Positions 14,177-23,269 of a stretch of 25,322 nt of DNA are shown in pieces. Within the stretch, counting starts at the first letter, position 1. Every line of letters begins with the position of its first letter. The translations under genes were made by a program, and so were the position numbers. Source of the DNA: WQUF01 sp031549885 (GTDB taxonomy: Bacteria > Bacillota > Clostridia > Clostridiales > Clostridiaceae). The notes beneath the pieces are model-generated. The model worked only from the letters and a program-made list of their open reading frames with translations. It was not told the origin of the DNA and searched no databases. The stretch is from NCBI GenBank assembly GCA_031549885.1, contig JAVBPD010000051.1, positions 1-25,322 on the forward strand. Direction: 5' to 3'.

Positions 14177-16360
14177 ATGAATATAAAATTTAATGAAAAA
14201 ACAAATACTTTTTATCTTCATACGAAAAATTCAACCTATGCCATGATGGTAGAAAAGCATGGATATTTATCTCACCTTTATTATGGCAAGAAAATAGTTA
14301 ATCAAGATTTATCTTATTTATTAAGGTACAAGGAAATTTCTTTTTCACCAAATCCGCCAGGATCTATTGACAGAGAATTTTCAATTAATTTAATACCCCT
14401 TGAATATCCTGCCTTTGGCTGCGGAGACTTTAGAGTTTTTTCCATAAGCATATTTGATGAAAATGGATATGAAGGTTTAAATTTAAAATATAAAGGTCAT
14501 AAAATATTAAATGAAAAACCAGAGCTTAAAGGTCTTCCTTCAACATTTTATAATGATGAAGCAAAGGAAACTTTAGAAATAAGCTTATATGATGAAACTA
14601 TAAATGTTTTAGTCAATTTATACTATAGCGTTTTTTATGAAAAAGATGCAATTGCAAGGCATGTAGTTATAACAAATATGGGACAAAATATCATAAAGAT
14701 AAATAAAGCCCACAGCATGTGTTTAGATTTTAACCATGATGAATTTGATTTAATGACATTTTCGGGAAAACACGGCAAAGAGAGAATGTTAAATAGAAAT
14801 TCCATAAATAGAGGAATATTCACGCTAGACAGCAAAAGGGGGGCTAGCAGCCACCAATTTAATCCTTCTATAATATTAGCATCTAAAGATGCAAATGAAA
14901 ACATGGGGGAATCTTATGGAATTGCGCTTGTATACAGTGGAAGCTTTTCCTTTGATGTGGAAGTTTCTGAAGCTAACACTACAAGGGTAACAGCAGGAAT
15001 AAACCCTTGCCAATTTTTGTGGAATTTAAAACAAGGTGAAGCTTTTACAACACCGGAAGCATTATTTTCTTATTCTAATGATGGAGTAGGGCAAATTAGT
15101 AGAAATTTTCATGATTTATTACGTGATAATTTAATTAAAAGACCTTTAGAATATAAACTTCCACCTGTTTTAATAAATAGCTGGGAAGGGTGTTATTTTG
15201 ACTTTGATTCTGATAAACTTATAAAAATTGCAGAAGAAGCAAGTGCGCTTAATATAGAGCTTTTTGTAATGGATGATGGATGGTTTGGAAAAAGAAATAA
15301 TGATAAAACTTCTCTAGGGGATTGGTATGTCAATAAAGGTAAAATAACTTCAGGGCTTTATGATTTGGTAGAAAAAATAAAATCCTTAGGAATGAAATTT
15401 GGAATATGGGTTGAGCCTGAAATGGTATCTCCTGAAAGTGAGCTTTATAAACTTCATCCAGATTGGGCAATTCATATGAAAAATAGAGAGCCTTCTATTT
15501 CAAGAAATCAATTAGTTTTAGATTTTTCTAGAGATGATGTTAAAGAATATATAACTGAGGAAATTTCGAATATTTTAAATTCAGCAGATATTTCATATGT
15601 TAAATGGGACATGAATAGGCATATTACAGATGTTGGATCTAGTTTACTTGATAAAAATAGCCAAGGTGAGGTGCTTCATAGACATATTTTAGGTGTATAT
15701 GAAGTTATGGATAAAATAACTTCAAGGTTTAAAAATGTACTATTTGAAGGCTGCTCTGGCGGTGGAGGTCGCTTTGATGCTGGAATGCTCTATTATATGC
15801 CTCAAATTTGGGCAAGCGACAATATGGATCCTATAGATAGACTCTATATTCAATATGGAACTAGCTTTATATATCCTCCTTGTAGCATGGGTACACATGT
15901 TGCAACAGTTCCTAATCATTCTAATGGAAGGATCACTGACTTTAAAACTAGAGGAGATGTTTCTTTATTTGGTGCATTTGGCTATGAACTTGATGTTAGA
16001 AAATTATCTTATGATGAAAAAACTTTGGTTAAAGAGCAGATAGATTTATTTCATAACCATAGAAAGCTTATATTTAATGGAGATTATTATAGAATTTTAA
16101 ATCCATTTAGAGACAATGCTTCAGCTTGGGCTGTTGTGTCAAAGGATAAACATGAGGCCATTTTGTGCTTTGTGCAGATTTTATCGGAAGTTTCAACACT
16201 GCCTAAGATAATTAAAATACCTGGACTAATTGATGATGAAATTTATGAAATAAATAAAGAATATAGGATTTCTGGAGCTTCTTTAAAAAATGCAGGGCTT
16301 AATTTAGAACTTTGCTTTGGGGATTTTAAAAGCCAGATGTTTTATTTAAAGAAAATATAA
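14177..16360 (+). CDS. Alpha-galactosidase, glycoside hydrolase family 36
   Basis: An intracellular alpha-galactosidase of 727 aa with no signal peptide, the normal size for the tetrameric GH36 group. An N-terminal beta-supersandwich is followed by the (beta/alpha)8 barrel, beginning around PPVLINSWEGCYFDFD. The nucleophile is Asp478 in YVKWDMNRHITD and the acid/base is Asp548 in WASDNMDPIDR. As I recall, these positions coincide with the catalytic residues reported for Geobacillus AgaA/AgaB. The barrel also shows VMDDGWFG, GIWVEPEMV and LFEGCSGGGGRFD. GAGG inside the end of lacZ serves as ribosome binding site. It is the last gene of the operon, closed by a strong terminator. Confidence 0.95.
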   Translation: MNIKFNEKTNTFYLHTKNSTYAMMVEKHGYLSHLYYGKKIVNQDLSYLLRYKEISFSPNPPGSIDREFSINLIPLEYPAFGCGDFRVFSISIFDENGYEGLNLKYKGHKILNEKPELKGLPSTFYNDEAKETLEISLYDETINVLVNLYYSVFYEKDAIARHVVITNMGQNIIKINKAHSMCLDFNHDEFDLMTFSGKHGKERMLNRNSINRGIFTLDSKRGASSHQFNPSIILASKDANENMGESYGIALVYSGSFSFDVEVSEANTTRVTAGINPCQFLWNLKQGEAFTTPEALFSYSNDGVGQISRNFHDLLRDNLIKRPLEYKLPPVLINSWEGCYFDFDSDKLIKIAEEASALNIELFVMDDGWFGKRNNDKTSLGDWYVNKGKITSGLYDLVEKIKSLGMKFGIWVEPEMVSPESELYKLHPDWAIHMKNREPSISRNQLVLDFSRDDVKEYITEEISNILNSADISYVKWDMNRHITDVGSSLLDKNSQGEVLHRHILGVYEVMDKITSRFKNVLFEGCSGGGGRFDAGMLYYMPQIWASDNMDPIDRLYIQYGTSFIYPPCSMGTHVATVPNHSNGRITDFKTRGDVSLFGAFGYELDVRKLSYDEKTLVKEQIDLFHNHRKLIFNGDYYRILNPFRDNASAWAVVSKDKHEAILCFVQILSEVSTLPKIIKIPGLIDDEIYEINKEYRISGASLKNAGLNLELCFGDFKSQMFYLKKI

Positions 16361-16362
16361 AT

Positions 16363-16402
16363 AAAAGCTTCACTTAAGCAATTGCTTAAATGAAGCTTTT
16401 TT
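16363..16402. terminator. Bidirectional terminator between the galactoside operon and the repeat-protein gene
   Basis: A long stem with AAAAGCTTCA (16363-16372) against TGAAGCTTTT (16391-16400), one C-A mismatch, then TTAAGCAA/TTGCTTAA. T tracts lie on both sides. It serves convergent genes from both strands and overlaps the stop codon of the minus-strand gene. Confidence 0.9.
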
Positions 16403-19400
16403 AGGCTATTTTTATGAATAATAGAAATGTTAAGTCTTTTAAAAAAATATTCAGACAATTATCTTCTGTTTTCGGGAGGTTGTTTGCAATTGTAAAATTT
16501 AGCAAATCGTTATACGTTGCCGCAGAGAAATCATGAGCATCTATAACTGTCACTATAGATGTTACAGTTATTGTATTGGTATATGAGTTGGTTAAACTAA
16601 AGCTTATGCTCTTAACTCCAACTATAGAAGTGTCAACATTGCCTTCAACTATAACTTGATCTATTGCATTAATACCATCTTTAATATCTTTAGCTTCAAG
16701 TATTAAGGTTTTTGGATCAAATGTTGAACCTTTATTAACAGTTATATTTGGCACAACATTAAGTATTGGCAATAATGATTCGCTAATCATAGACCAATGA
16801 GCATATAGAGTATGGTCTATTGAGTTTATAACAAAAGAATTGACATCTACTAAAGTTCCATCAGCTTCAGCGGTAAACCAACCATTAAATGTATAACCAG
16901 TTCTAGTAGGTATAGGCAATACCCCATAAGTTGAGCCAAAGGTCACATTTAAAGGAGAAACTTCATTGCCGCCATTTGAGTTAAAGTTAACAGTAATATT
17001 ATCGAGTGGAGTCCACTGGGCATAAAGTGTATGATCACTTTCATCAGAAACTAATGTATTAATGTCTACTAAGGTTCCATCAATTTGATCAGTAAACCAA
17101 CCATTAAATGTGTAACCAATTCTAGCGGGCTTAGGCAATATCCCATAAGGCGCATCAAAAGTCACATTTAAAGGAGAAACATTATTGCCGCCATTTGAGT
17201 TGAAATTAACAGTAATATTATTAAGCGGAACCCACTGGGCATACAGAGTATGTTCAATTGAGCTAACCACAGGAGAATCAGCACTTATGAAAGCTCCACC
17301 AGATTGAGCAGTGAACCAACCATTAAATATGTAGCCAGTTTTAGCAGGCTTAGGCAGTTCACCATAAATAGTGTCAAAAGTGACATATTTAGAAGAAGGA
17401 GGAACATCATTTCCGCTATTTGAGTCAAAGTTCACAGTTACATTAAGCGGAGTCCATTTAGCATACAGAGTATGCATAATTGCATTGTTTACAGGAGAAT
17501 TAGAATTTACTAAATTTCCACCAGATTGCTTTGTAAACCAACCATCAAATGTGTAACCATTTCTAGTAGGTATTTGCAATTCACCATAAGTAGCATCAAA
17601 AGTCACAATTTTATAAGAAGGAGTAACTACATCTCCGTTATTTGAGTCAAAATTCACAGTTATGTTAAGCGGAGACCACTGAGCATACAGAGTATGCGTA
17701 ATTGCAGTAGTTACAGGAGAATCAGGATTTATTAAAGTTCCACCAGATTGCTTCATAAGCCATCCTGTAAACACATAACCAGTTTTAGTAGGTGTAGGCA
17801 GATCTCCATAAGGAGCATCAAAAACAACAGCCTTAAAAGAAGGAGTAACTGCATCTCCGCCATTTGAGTCAAAGCCTACAGTTATATTAAGAGGAGTCCA
17901 CTTGGCATAAAGTATATGCATAATTGCACTTGTAACATAAGAGTCGGAATTTATTAAAATTCCACCAGATTGCTCGGTAAACCATCCAGAAAATGCATAA
18001 CCAGTTTTAGTAGGTTCAGGCAATACCCCGTAAGGTGAATCAAAAGTGACATTTAAAGGAGAAATTTCATTTCCGCCATTTGAGTTAAAATTAACAGTAA
18101 TATTATCAAGTGGAAGCCACTTAGCATATAAAGTATGTGCAATTGCACTTGTAACATAAGAATCAGGATTTATTAAAGTTTCACCAGATTCATCAGTAGC
18201 CCAACCATTAAAGTTGTATCCAGTTCTAGTAACTGTAGGTAGATCCCCATAAGGAGCGTCAAAAGTAACGATTTTAAAAGAAGGAGTAACTGTATTTCCG
18301 CCATTTGAGTTAAAGTTCACAGCAATATTATCAAGTGGAAGCCACTTAGCATATAAAGTATGTGCAATTGCACTTGTAACATAAGAATCAGAATTTATTA
18401 AAGTTCCACCAGATTGCTTTGTAAACCAACCATTAAAGTTGTATCCAGTTCTGGTAGTTGTAGGCAATTCGCCATAAAAAGCATCAAAGGTAACGGTTTT
18501 AAAAGAAGGAGAAACATCATTTCCGCCATTTGAATCAAAGTTCACAGCAATATTATTAAGTGGAAGCCACTTAGCATAAAGCACATGGTTATTTTCGTTA
18601 GAAACTAATGTAGTAACATCTACTAAATCTCCATCAGATTGATCGGTAAACCAACCATCAAATGTGTAACCAATTCTAGTAGGTTCAGGCAATATCCCAT
18701 AAGGAGCATTAAAAATTGCATTTAAAGGAGAAATTACATTTCCGCCATTTGAGTTAAAATTAACAATAATGTTATTAAGTGGAACCCATTGAGCATACAG
18801 AGTATGTGCAATTGCATTGTTCATAGGAGAATCAAAACTTATGGAAGTTCCACCAGATTGAGCAGTGAACCAACCATTAAAAATATAACCAGCTCTAGTA
18901 GGTATTGGCAGTTCACCGTAAGTAGTGCCAAAAGTGACAGCTTTAGAGAAAGAAACATCATTTCCGCTATTTGAGTCAAAGTTTACAGTTATGTTAAGCG
19001 GAGTCCATTTAGCATACAGAGTATGGGTAATTGTAATAGTTACAGGAGAATCAGAATTTATTAAAGTTCCGCCAGATTGCTCAGTAAACCAACCATCAAA
19101 TGTGTAACCAGCCCTAGTAGGTATTTGCAGTTCGCCATAAGTAGCATCAAAAGTGACAATTTTAAAAGAAGGAGTAACTGCATCTCCACCATTTGAGTCA
19201 AAGTTTACAGTTACGGTAAGTGGAGACCACCTAGCATAAAGTGTATGCATACGTTCATTAGTAACAAAAGAATCAGAATTTATTAAACTAGATTGTTTAG
19301 TAAACCATCCGTTAAATTCATAACCAGTTTTAGTAGGTGTAGGTAATCCCCCGTAGATAGCATCATAAGTGACATTCATTGTAGAAGGAGAAACAACACT

Positions 19401-19820
19401 GCCATTAGGATCAAAGCTTACAGTAATATCTAAAGGAATCCAATGAGCATATAAAGTTATATTTTCCAAAATGGATGATATTGTGTCACTTCCATCTATT
19501 AAATATTCTGTTCCTTGTCCATCAGGGCTTGTGTTCCAAGAAGTTAATACGTATCCAGTTTTTGTCAAATTACCTGAATTAGCAGAGATAGGTACTTCTG
19601 ATCCACTATCATAAGAATCTCCTGATGATTCAGGTACTGTTCCACCAGTATTGCCATTGCCATCATATGTTAATGTATAATCAGACAAAGCTAAAAGTAT
19701 TGGCATATTTTCGGTTGATTCAAAATAATTTTTTGCATTAACATTGACAGCATTAACAGTAAGAAATTGAGAAAATAAAATAAATAAAACCATTGAGGCA
19801 ATATATGTATTTTTCTTCAC
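16401..19820 (-). CDS. Secreted InlB B-repeat (Listeria-Bacteroides repeat) surface protein with degenerate sorting signal
   Basis: A large secreted protein of 1139 aa, probably a cell-surface adhesin or spacer stalk; no function is proven. A signal peptide (about 1-24, VLFILFSQFLTVNA) is followed by 13 tandem repeats of about 74 aa (residues 50-1010). Their pattern is VNFDSNGG...VTFDAPYGELP.PTRTGY.FNGWFT...HTLYAKW, the InlB B-repeat/Flg_new type; the first is divergent. Residues 1011-1100 resemble a bacterial Ig-like (DUF5011-type) domain. The C-terminus reads LPKTE and then a short hydrophobic stretch ending FIKIA, like an LPXTG signal with Gly changed to Glu and no basic tail. The start is GTG 19820, with AGGGGG upstream. 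It precedes no other gene on its strand. Confidence 0.9.
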   Translation of the reverse strand: MKKNTYIASMVLFILFSQFLTVNAVNVNAKNYFESTENMPILLALSDYTLTYDGNGNTGGTVPESSGDSYDSGSEVPISANSGNLTKTGYVLTSWNTSPDGQGTEYLIDGSDTISSILENITLYAHWIPLDITVSFDPNGSVVSPSTMNVTYDAIYGGLPTPTKTGYEFNGWFTKQSSLINSDSFVTNERMHTLYARWSPLTVTVNFDSNGGDAVTPSFKIVTFDATYGELQIPTRAGYTFDGWFTEQSGGTLINSDSPVTITITHTLYAKWTPLNITVNFDSNSGNDVSFSKAVTFGTTYGELPIPTRAGYIFNGWFTAQSGGTSISFDSPMNNAIAHTLYAQWVPLNNIIVNFNSNGGNVISPLNAIFNAPYGILPEPTRIGYTFDGWFTDQSDGDLVDVTTLVSNENNHVLYAKWLPLNNIAVNFDSNGGNDVSPSFKTVTFDAFYGELPTTTRTGYNFNGWFTKQSGGTLINSDSYVTSAIAHTLYAKWLPLDNIAVNFNSNGGNTVTPSFKIVTFDAPYGDLPTVTRTGYNFNGWATDESGETLINPDSYVTSAIAHTLYAKWLPLDNITVNFNSNGGNEISPLNVTFDSPYGVLPEPTKTGYAFSGWFTEQSGGILINSDSYVTSAIMHILYAKWTPLNITVGFDSNGGDAVTPSFKAVVFDAPYGDLPTPTKTGYVFTGWLMKQSGGTLINPDSPVTTAITHTLYAQWSPLNITVNFDSNNGDVVTPSYKIVTFDATYGELQIPTRNGYTFDGWFTKQSGGNLVNSNSPVNNAIMHTLYAKWTPLNVTVNFDSNSGNDVPPSSKYVTFDTIYGELPKPAKTGYIFNGWFTAQSGGAFISADSPVVSSIEHTLYAQWVPLNNITVNFNSNGGNNVSPLNVTFDAPYGILPKPARIGYTFNGWFTDQIDGTLVDINTLVSDESDHTLYAQWTPLDNITVNFNSNGGNEVSPLNVTFGSTYGVLPIPTRTGYTFNGWFTAEADGTLVDVNSFVINSIDHTLYAHWSMISESLLPILNVVPNITVNKGSTFDPKTLILEAKDIKDGINAIDQVIVEGNVDTSIVGVKSISFSLTNSYTNTITVTSIVTVIDAHDFSAATYNDLLNFTIANNLPKTEDNCLNIFLKDLTFLLFIKIA
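16791..19673 (-). repeat. 13 tandem coding repeats, about 222 bp each
   Basis: These DNA repeats encode the InlB-type units. Similarity is not even: units 3-4-5 (counted from the N-terminus) match units 10-11-12 better than their neighbours do. For example, the ELQIPTR variant occurs only in units 3 and 10 and DSNSGNDV only in 4 and 11. The matching DNA lies about 1551 bp apart, which points to a seven-unit segmental duplication. Confidence 0.85.
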
Positions 19821-19889
19821 TATTCACCCCCTAAAAGTATAAAATATAAGGTTTTAATTATTTATTCTAAAACGCACCTCCTTACCAAT

Positions 19890-19913
19890 GAGTGTAAATA
19901 ATTATTTACACTC
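19890..19913. promoter_or_regulatory. 24-bp perfect palindrome upstream of the repeat-protein gene
   Basis: The half-site GAGTGTAAATAA is followed exactly by its reverse complement, centred 81 bases before the GTG start. Without a loop or T tail it looks like an operator, not a terminator. The binding protein is unknown. Confidence 0.55.
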
Positions 19914-19964
19914 TATCATAATATTTACCATTTTTTAAAATTTATACTATAAGTTTTAAATTAA

Positions 19965-19995
19965 AAGCAGGGCTAAGTTTAAATTGGCCCTGCTT
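19965..19995 (-). terminator. Terminator after the metallophosphoesterase gene
   Basis: A 9-bp stem AAGCAGGGC (19965-19973) / GCCCTGCTT (19987-19995) with a 13-nt loop lies just after the stop codon. The minus-strand tail is only moderately T-rich, and a purely structural hairpin is possible. Confidence 0.65.
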
Positions 19996-20002
19996 AAGTT
20001 AA

Positions 20003-21850
20003 TTAATCTTTAACTATTTTATAAGAATCAAATTCTTGTCCATTATCAACTCTAATTCCTTTAATTTGTATGCTATTATCATCAATATTAACGTTTAAAA
20101 AAGTAGGGACTTTAAGCTGTTGTCTAATTGCAGAATAGATTTCAGTGCCTGAGTTTAATGTATAATATTTACTTCCTGTAGAGGAGTTGGCAGTTATATA
20201 AAGTATTCCAGTTGGATTGTAAACAACATCACCTTTTTCATTTGTGCTTTGATTCTTTTGTGGCAAGTTTCCAAGCATTTGATAAGTTCTAGTGTAAGTG
20301 TGATCATGACCCATTAGCACAACATCAATGCCATTTTGTTCAAATACAGGCGTCAAAGTATTACGCCTTTCAACTATGCTGCTTGAAGATGAATGAACTG
20401 AAGAGCTATAAATTGAGTGGTGGAACATAACTATTTTCCATTTAACATTAGTGTTAGCATTAACAGCAGCTCTAACAAAATCACTGTGAGATGCAGTATT
20501 TGCATTATTAGAATTTAAAACTATAAATAAAGCATTGTTTTGCACAAAGTAATAGTCACTTCCTGATCTTGAAACTCCATATATTAAAGATGTGTTAGGA
20601 TTGTTAAAGTGATAGTTATAGTAAGTTCCAAGCTCATCATGATTTCCTTGAGTAGTAGCAACAGGAATGTTTTTTAAAACACTAGGGCTTAAAAATGCTG
20701 AATACTCAGTTTCTGATGCAGAATTTGCTTGGTCACCAGCTGAGAATATCATGTTAGTGTTTGGAAACATGCTTAGTCCTTTTTTAAGAGTGTTTGCCCA
20801 TGAAGCAGTATCAGAGCTTAGGCCTGAAGCGCCAATTTGAGGATCCCCCATAAATAAAAAGTTAAAACTTTTAGTGTTTGCTGTTTTAAAAGTATAAGAA
20901 GCACTCCATTCATTTCCATTTCCAACCTTGTATACATATTCTGTATTGCTAAGAAGGCCATTTATTGAAACTTTATTTGAAAATTTACCTGAAGAAGCTT
21001 TTGTAGTAATACCACTGAATGATTTTGCATTATCTAAAGGAAATTTAGTACTTGTATCATCTTTAAATGCTAGTAGTACAGTTGCATTGCCAATATCTTT
21101 AGTTGAATACCATAAGAAATTCATTTGGGTTTCATCTTTACCTGGAGTCATGCTTATATCTGTAATTTTAGGGCTAACTATATCATTACTAGATATTGAT
21201 GCAGCAGCTTGTTCTTCGTAGCTTGCTTTTAATTCCATGTCAAAATAAATATCAGAACTGTTTTTATTTCTGTTGTGAATTTCGACAGCAATTTCATTTT
21301 TGCCATTGTGAAGTATTCTATTGAATTGAGAAGGAAAAAGGGATAATTTATATTCAGATGTTCTAATAGAAGACGCATTAGTTGCATGAGTAACAATTCC
21401 AGTAGGCATATTGAAACGAGAAATTTCAGAACCATTTAAATAAATAACTATACCATCATCTACACCAAATCTAAAGTCAAGCTTTGATATATTGTTAATA
21501 TTTTCTAGATTAAAATCTTTTCTATAATAATAAGTTATAATTGCATTTCCGGATTTGTTATTATTTACTAAAGTGCCGTTTGAAATTTTACCAAAATAGC
21601 TTATATTTAAATTAGTGGGATAACCAAGAGGAGCATTTCCGGATTTCCATGATTTATCATCAAATTCAGGGGTAACCCAAGAATCATTTTGGGCTATATT
21701 ATTATCTTCAAATTTCCAGTTTGAATTTTTATCAATTAATGTACGAAGTATAACAGAATTTGCAGCATAGACATTTGTTGATAATACGCTATTTAATATT
21801 GTAAAAATTAATAAAAGAAAAATTACAAATATGTTATTTTTTTTATTCAT
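20003..21850 (-). CDS. Secreted purple-acid-phosphatase-like metallophosphoesterase
   Basis: A secreted phosphoesterase of 615 aa. A signal peptide (1-29, ending NVYA-A) leads to a beta-sandwich domain of about 180 residues. That is followed by a fibronectin-III-like purple acid phosphatase N-domain (about 226-325) and the calcineurin-like catalytic domain. The metal ligands are visible: Asp336 in GDPQ, Asp373 in AGDQ, Asn403-His404 in GNHDE, His477/478 in FHHS, and His515/His517 in GHDH. It would release phosphate from organic phosphates outside the cell. No LPXTG or membrane anchor is visible at the end (EFDSYKIVKD). The ATG at 21850 has only a weak, distant AAAGG. It is transcribed separately from the repeat-protein gene. 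Confidence 0.92.
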   Translation of the reverse strand: MNKKNNIFVIFLLLIFTILNSVLSTNVYAANSVILRTLIDKNSNWKFEDNNIAQNDSWVTPEFDDKSWKSGNAPLGYPTNLNISYFGKISNGTLVNNNKSGNAIITYYYRKDFNLENINNISKLDFRFGVDDGIVIYLNGSEISRFNMPTGIVTHATNASSIRTSEYKLSLFPSQFNRILHNGKNEIAVEIHNRNKNSSDIYFDMELKASYEEQAAASISSNDIVSPKITDISMTPGKDETQMNFLWYSTKDIGNATVLLAFKDDTSTKFPLDNAKSFSGITTKASSGKFSNKVSINGLLSNTEYVYKVGNGNEWSASYTFKTANTKSFNFLFMGDPQIGASGLSSDTASWANTLKKGLSMFPNTNMIFSAGDQANSASETEYSAFLSPSVLKNIPVATTQGNHDELGTYYNYHFNNPNTSLIYGVSRSGSDYYFVQNNALFIVLNSNNANTASHSDFVRAAVNANTNVKWKIVMFHHSIYSSSVHSSSSSIVERRNTLTPVFEQNGIDVVLMGHDHTYTRTYQMLGNLPQKNQSTNEKGDVVYNPTGILYITANSSTGSKYYTLNSGTEIYSAIRQQLKVPTFLNVNIDDNSIQIKGIRVDNGQEFDSYKIVKD

Positions 21851-22062
21851 AACAATTAATTACCTTTCAAAATTTATTTTTGCTAATTAATTTTCGTATA
21901 ATTTATTATATAATTAAAAATTAATGAAGTGATGAATAAAATGTAAAGAAAAATTTTGCCTATGTATTAAATATGGTATCAGCATATCTAAGCAATATAT
22001 TGGTAAATACTAATTGAGGAAAAATTATAAATATATTATTTTTATGTTTAAGGAGAGTGTAA

Positions 22063-23196
22063 ATGAAAAGCAGCACAAGAAGCATTTTAGTTTGGCTTAT
22101 GATCATAATAATATTTATTCTTTTTTTAATAATAGCAAATTCTACAGGAAAGCAGGAAGTAAATTTAACAGGTGGGCTTGATGAAATTACATATGAAAAA
22201 GCAAAAGTAGTTTCTATTAATGATGAGGAGTTAGAGGATGATAAATCTTTAAACTTAAAATTGGGGTTGCAATATGTTGATGTAGAAATTAAAACTGGAA
22301 ATCTTAAGGGGCAAAAATTAAATATAAAAAATTATTTAAGTTATGATCAAAATGTATATTGCAAGGCAGGACTTGATGTAATAGTGAGAATAGATACATC
22401 CCCTACAGGAGGGTCACTTGTAAGTATATATCAATATAACAGAATATTTTACAATATTATTATAGTAGCAGTGTTTTTTATTATAATGGCTATTGTTGGA
22501 GGAGCAAAAGGTATTAAGGCAATTTTTGCTTTGATGGTTACTTTTGTTTGTATTTTATATATTTTTATTCCTCTTATATATAAAAGTTTTTCTCCGATTT
22601 TTGCTGCAATAATTGTAGTTTTTTTATCCACAACTACTACGCTTTTTCTTATAAGTGGCATATCTAAAAAAGCAATATCTGCAATATTAGGAACTATGTC
22701 AGGAGTATTTTTATCTGTAATATTTTCTTATTTTGCAAGTTTTATTACTCATATTTCAGGAATTAATATGGACGATGCAGAATCTCTATGGTTAATTTAT
22801 AAACAGACAAACATGCAAATTAAACAATTAATTTTTGCTGGAATAATAATTTCTTCGCTTGGGGCAATTATGGATATGAGCATGTCAGTAGCTTCGTCAA
22901 TACAAGAGATATACGAAGCTAATAAAGATCAAACATGGAAAAGTTTATTTATTTCAGGAATGAATGTAGGAAAAGACATGATTGGAACAATGACAAACAC
23001 AATAATTTTAGCTTTTGTTGGATCTTCACTTGTCCTTATTATAATTTTATATGCTTTTAACATAGGTGTGAATCAATTGCTTACAACAAATGAAATAACA
23101 ATTGAAATAATTCAAGCAATTTCTGCAAGTTTAGGAATTATATTATCTGTGCCAGTTTCAGCTTTTATATCATCTAAATTGTTTGCAATAAAATAA
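22063..23196 (+). CDS. YibE/F family membrane protein
   Basis: A polytopic membrane protein of 377 aa. One N-terminal helix (about 9-26) is followed by an extracytoplasmic beta-rich domain (about 30-125) and then a C-terminal set of about seven helices. The segment GAIMDMSMSVASSIQEI is characteristic of the YibE/F family. Its function is not established in the family; a transport role has been supposed. AAGGAGAG precedes the ATG. It stands alone, divergent from the phosphatase gene across 212 bases without another ORF, and is followed by a strong terminator shared with the convergent HD gene. Confidence 0.93.
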   Translation: MKSSTRSILVWLMIIIIFILFLIIANSTGKQEVNLTGGLDEITYEKAKVVSINDEELEDDKSLNLKLGLQYVDVEIKTGNLKGQKLNIKNYLSYDQNVYCKAGLDVIVRIDTSPTGGSLVSIYQYNRIFYNIIIVAVFFIIMAIVGGAKGIKAIFALMVTFVCILYIFIPLIYKSFSPIFAAIIVVFLSTTTTLFLISGISKKAISAILGTMSGVFLSVIFSYFASFITHISGINMDDAESLWLIYKQTNMQIKQLIFAGIIISSLGAIMDMSMSVASSIQEIYEANKDQTWKSLFISGMNVGKDMIGTMTNTIILAFVGSSLVLIIILYAFNIGVNQLLTTNEITIEIIQAISASLGIILSVPVSAFISSKLFAIK

Positions 23197-23232
23197 TCAA
23201 ATATTTTTAATTTTTATATAAAAAAATTAAAA

Positions 23233-23269
23233 AGTGAATGAACACGTAATAGTTCATTCACTCTTTTTA
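23233..23269. terminator. Bidirectional terminator between the YibE/F and HD-domain genes
   Basis: An 11-bp perfect stem AGTGAATGAAC (23233-23243) / GTTCATTCACT (23252-23262) with an 8-nt loop. CTTTTTAT follows on the plus strand and a T-rich tract on the minus strand. Confidence 0.9.

Noticed and set aside
17371..19107. Several plus-strand ORFs of about 60 codons inside the repeat-protein gene
   Set aside because: They lie antisense to a clear coding frame, recur because the DNA repeats, and show no ribosome binding site or family resemblance.
22449..22661. Minus-strand ORF inside the YibE/F gene
   Set aside because: It is antisense to membrane-helix codons; low-complexity composition explains its openness.
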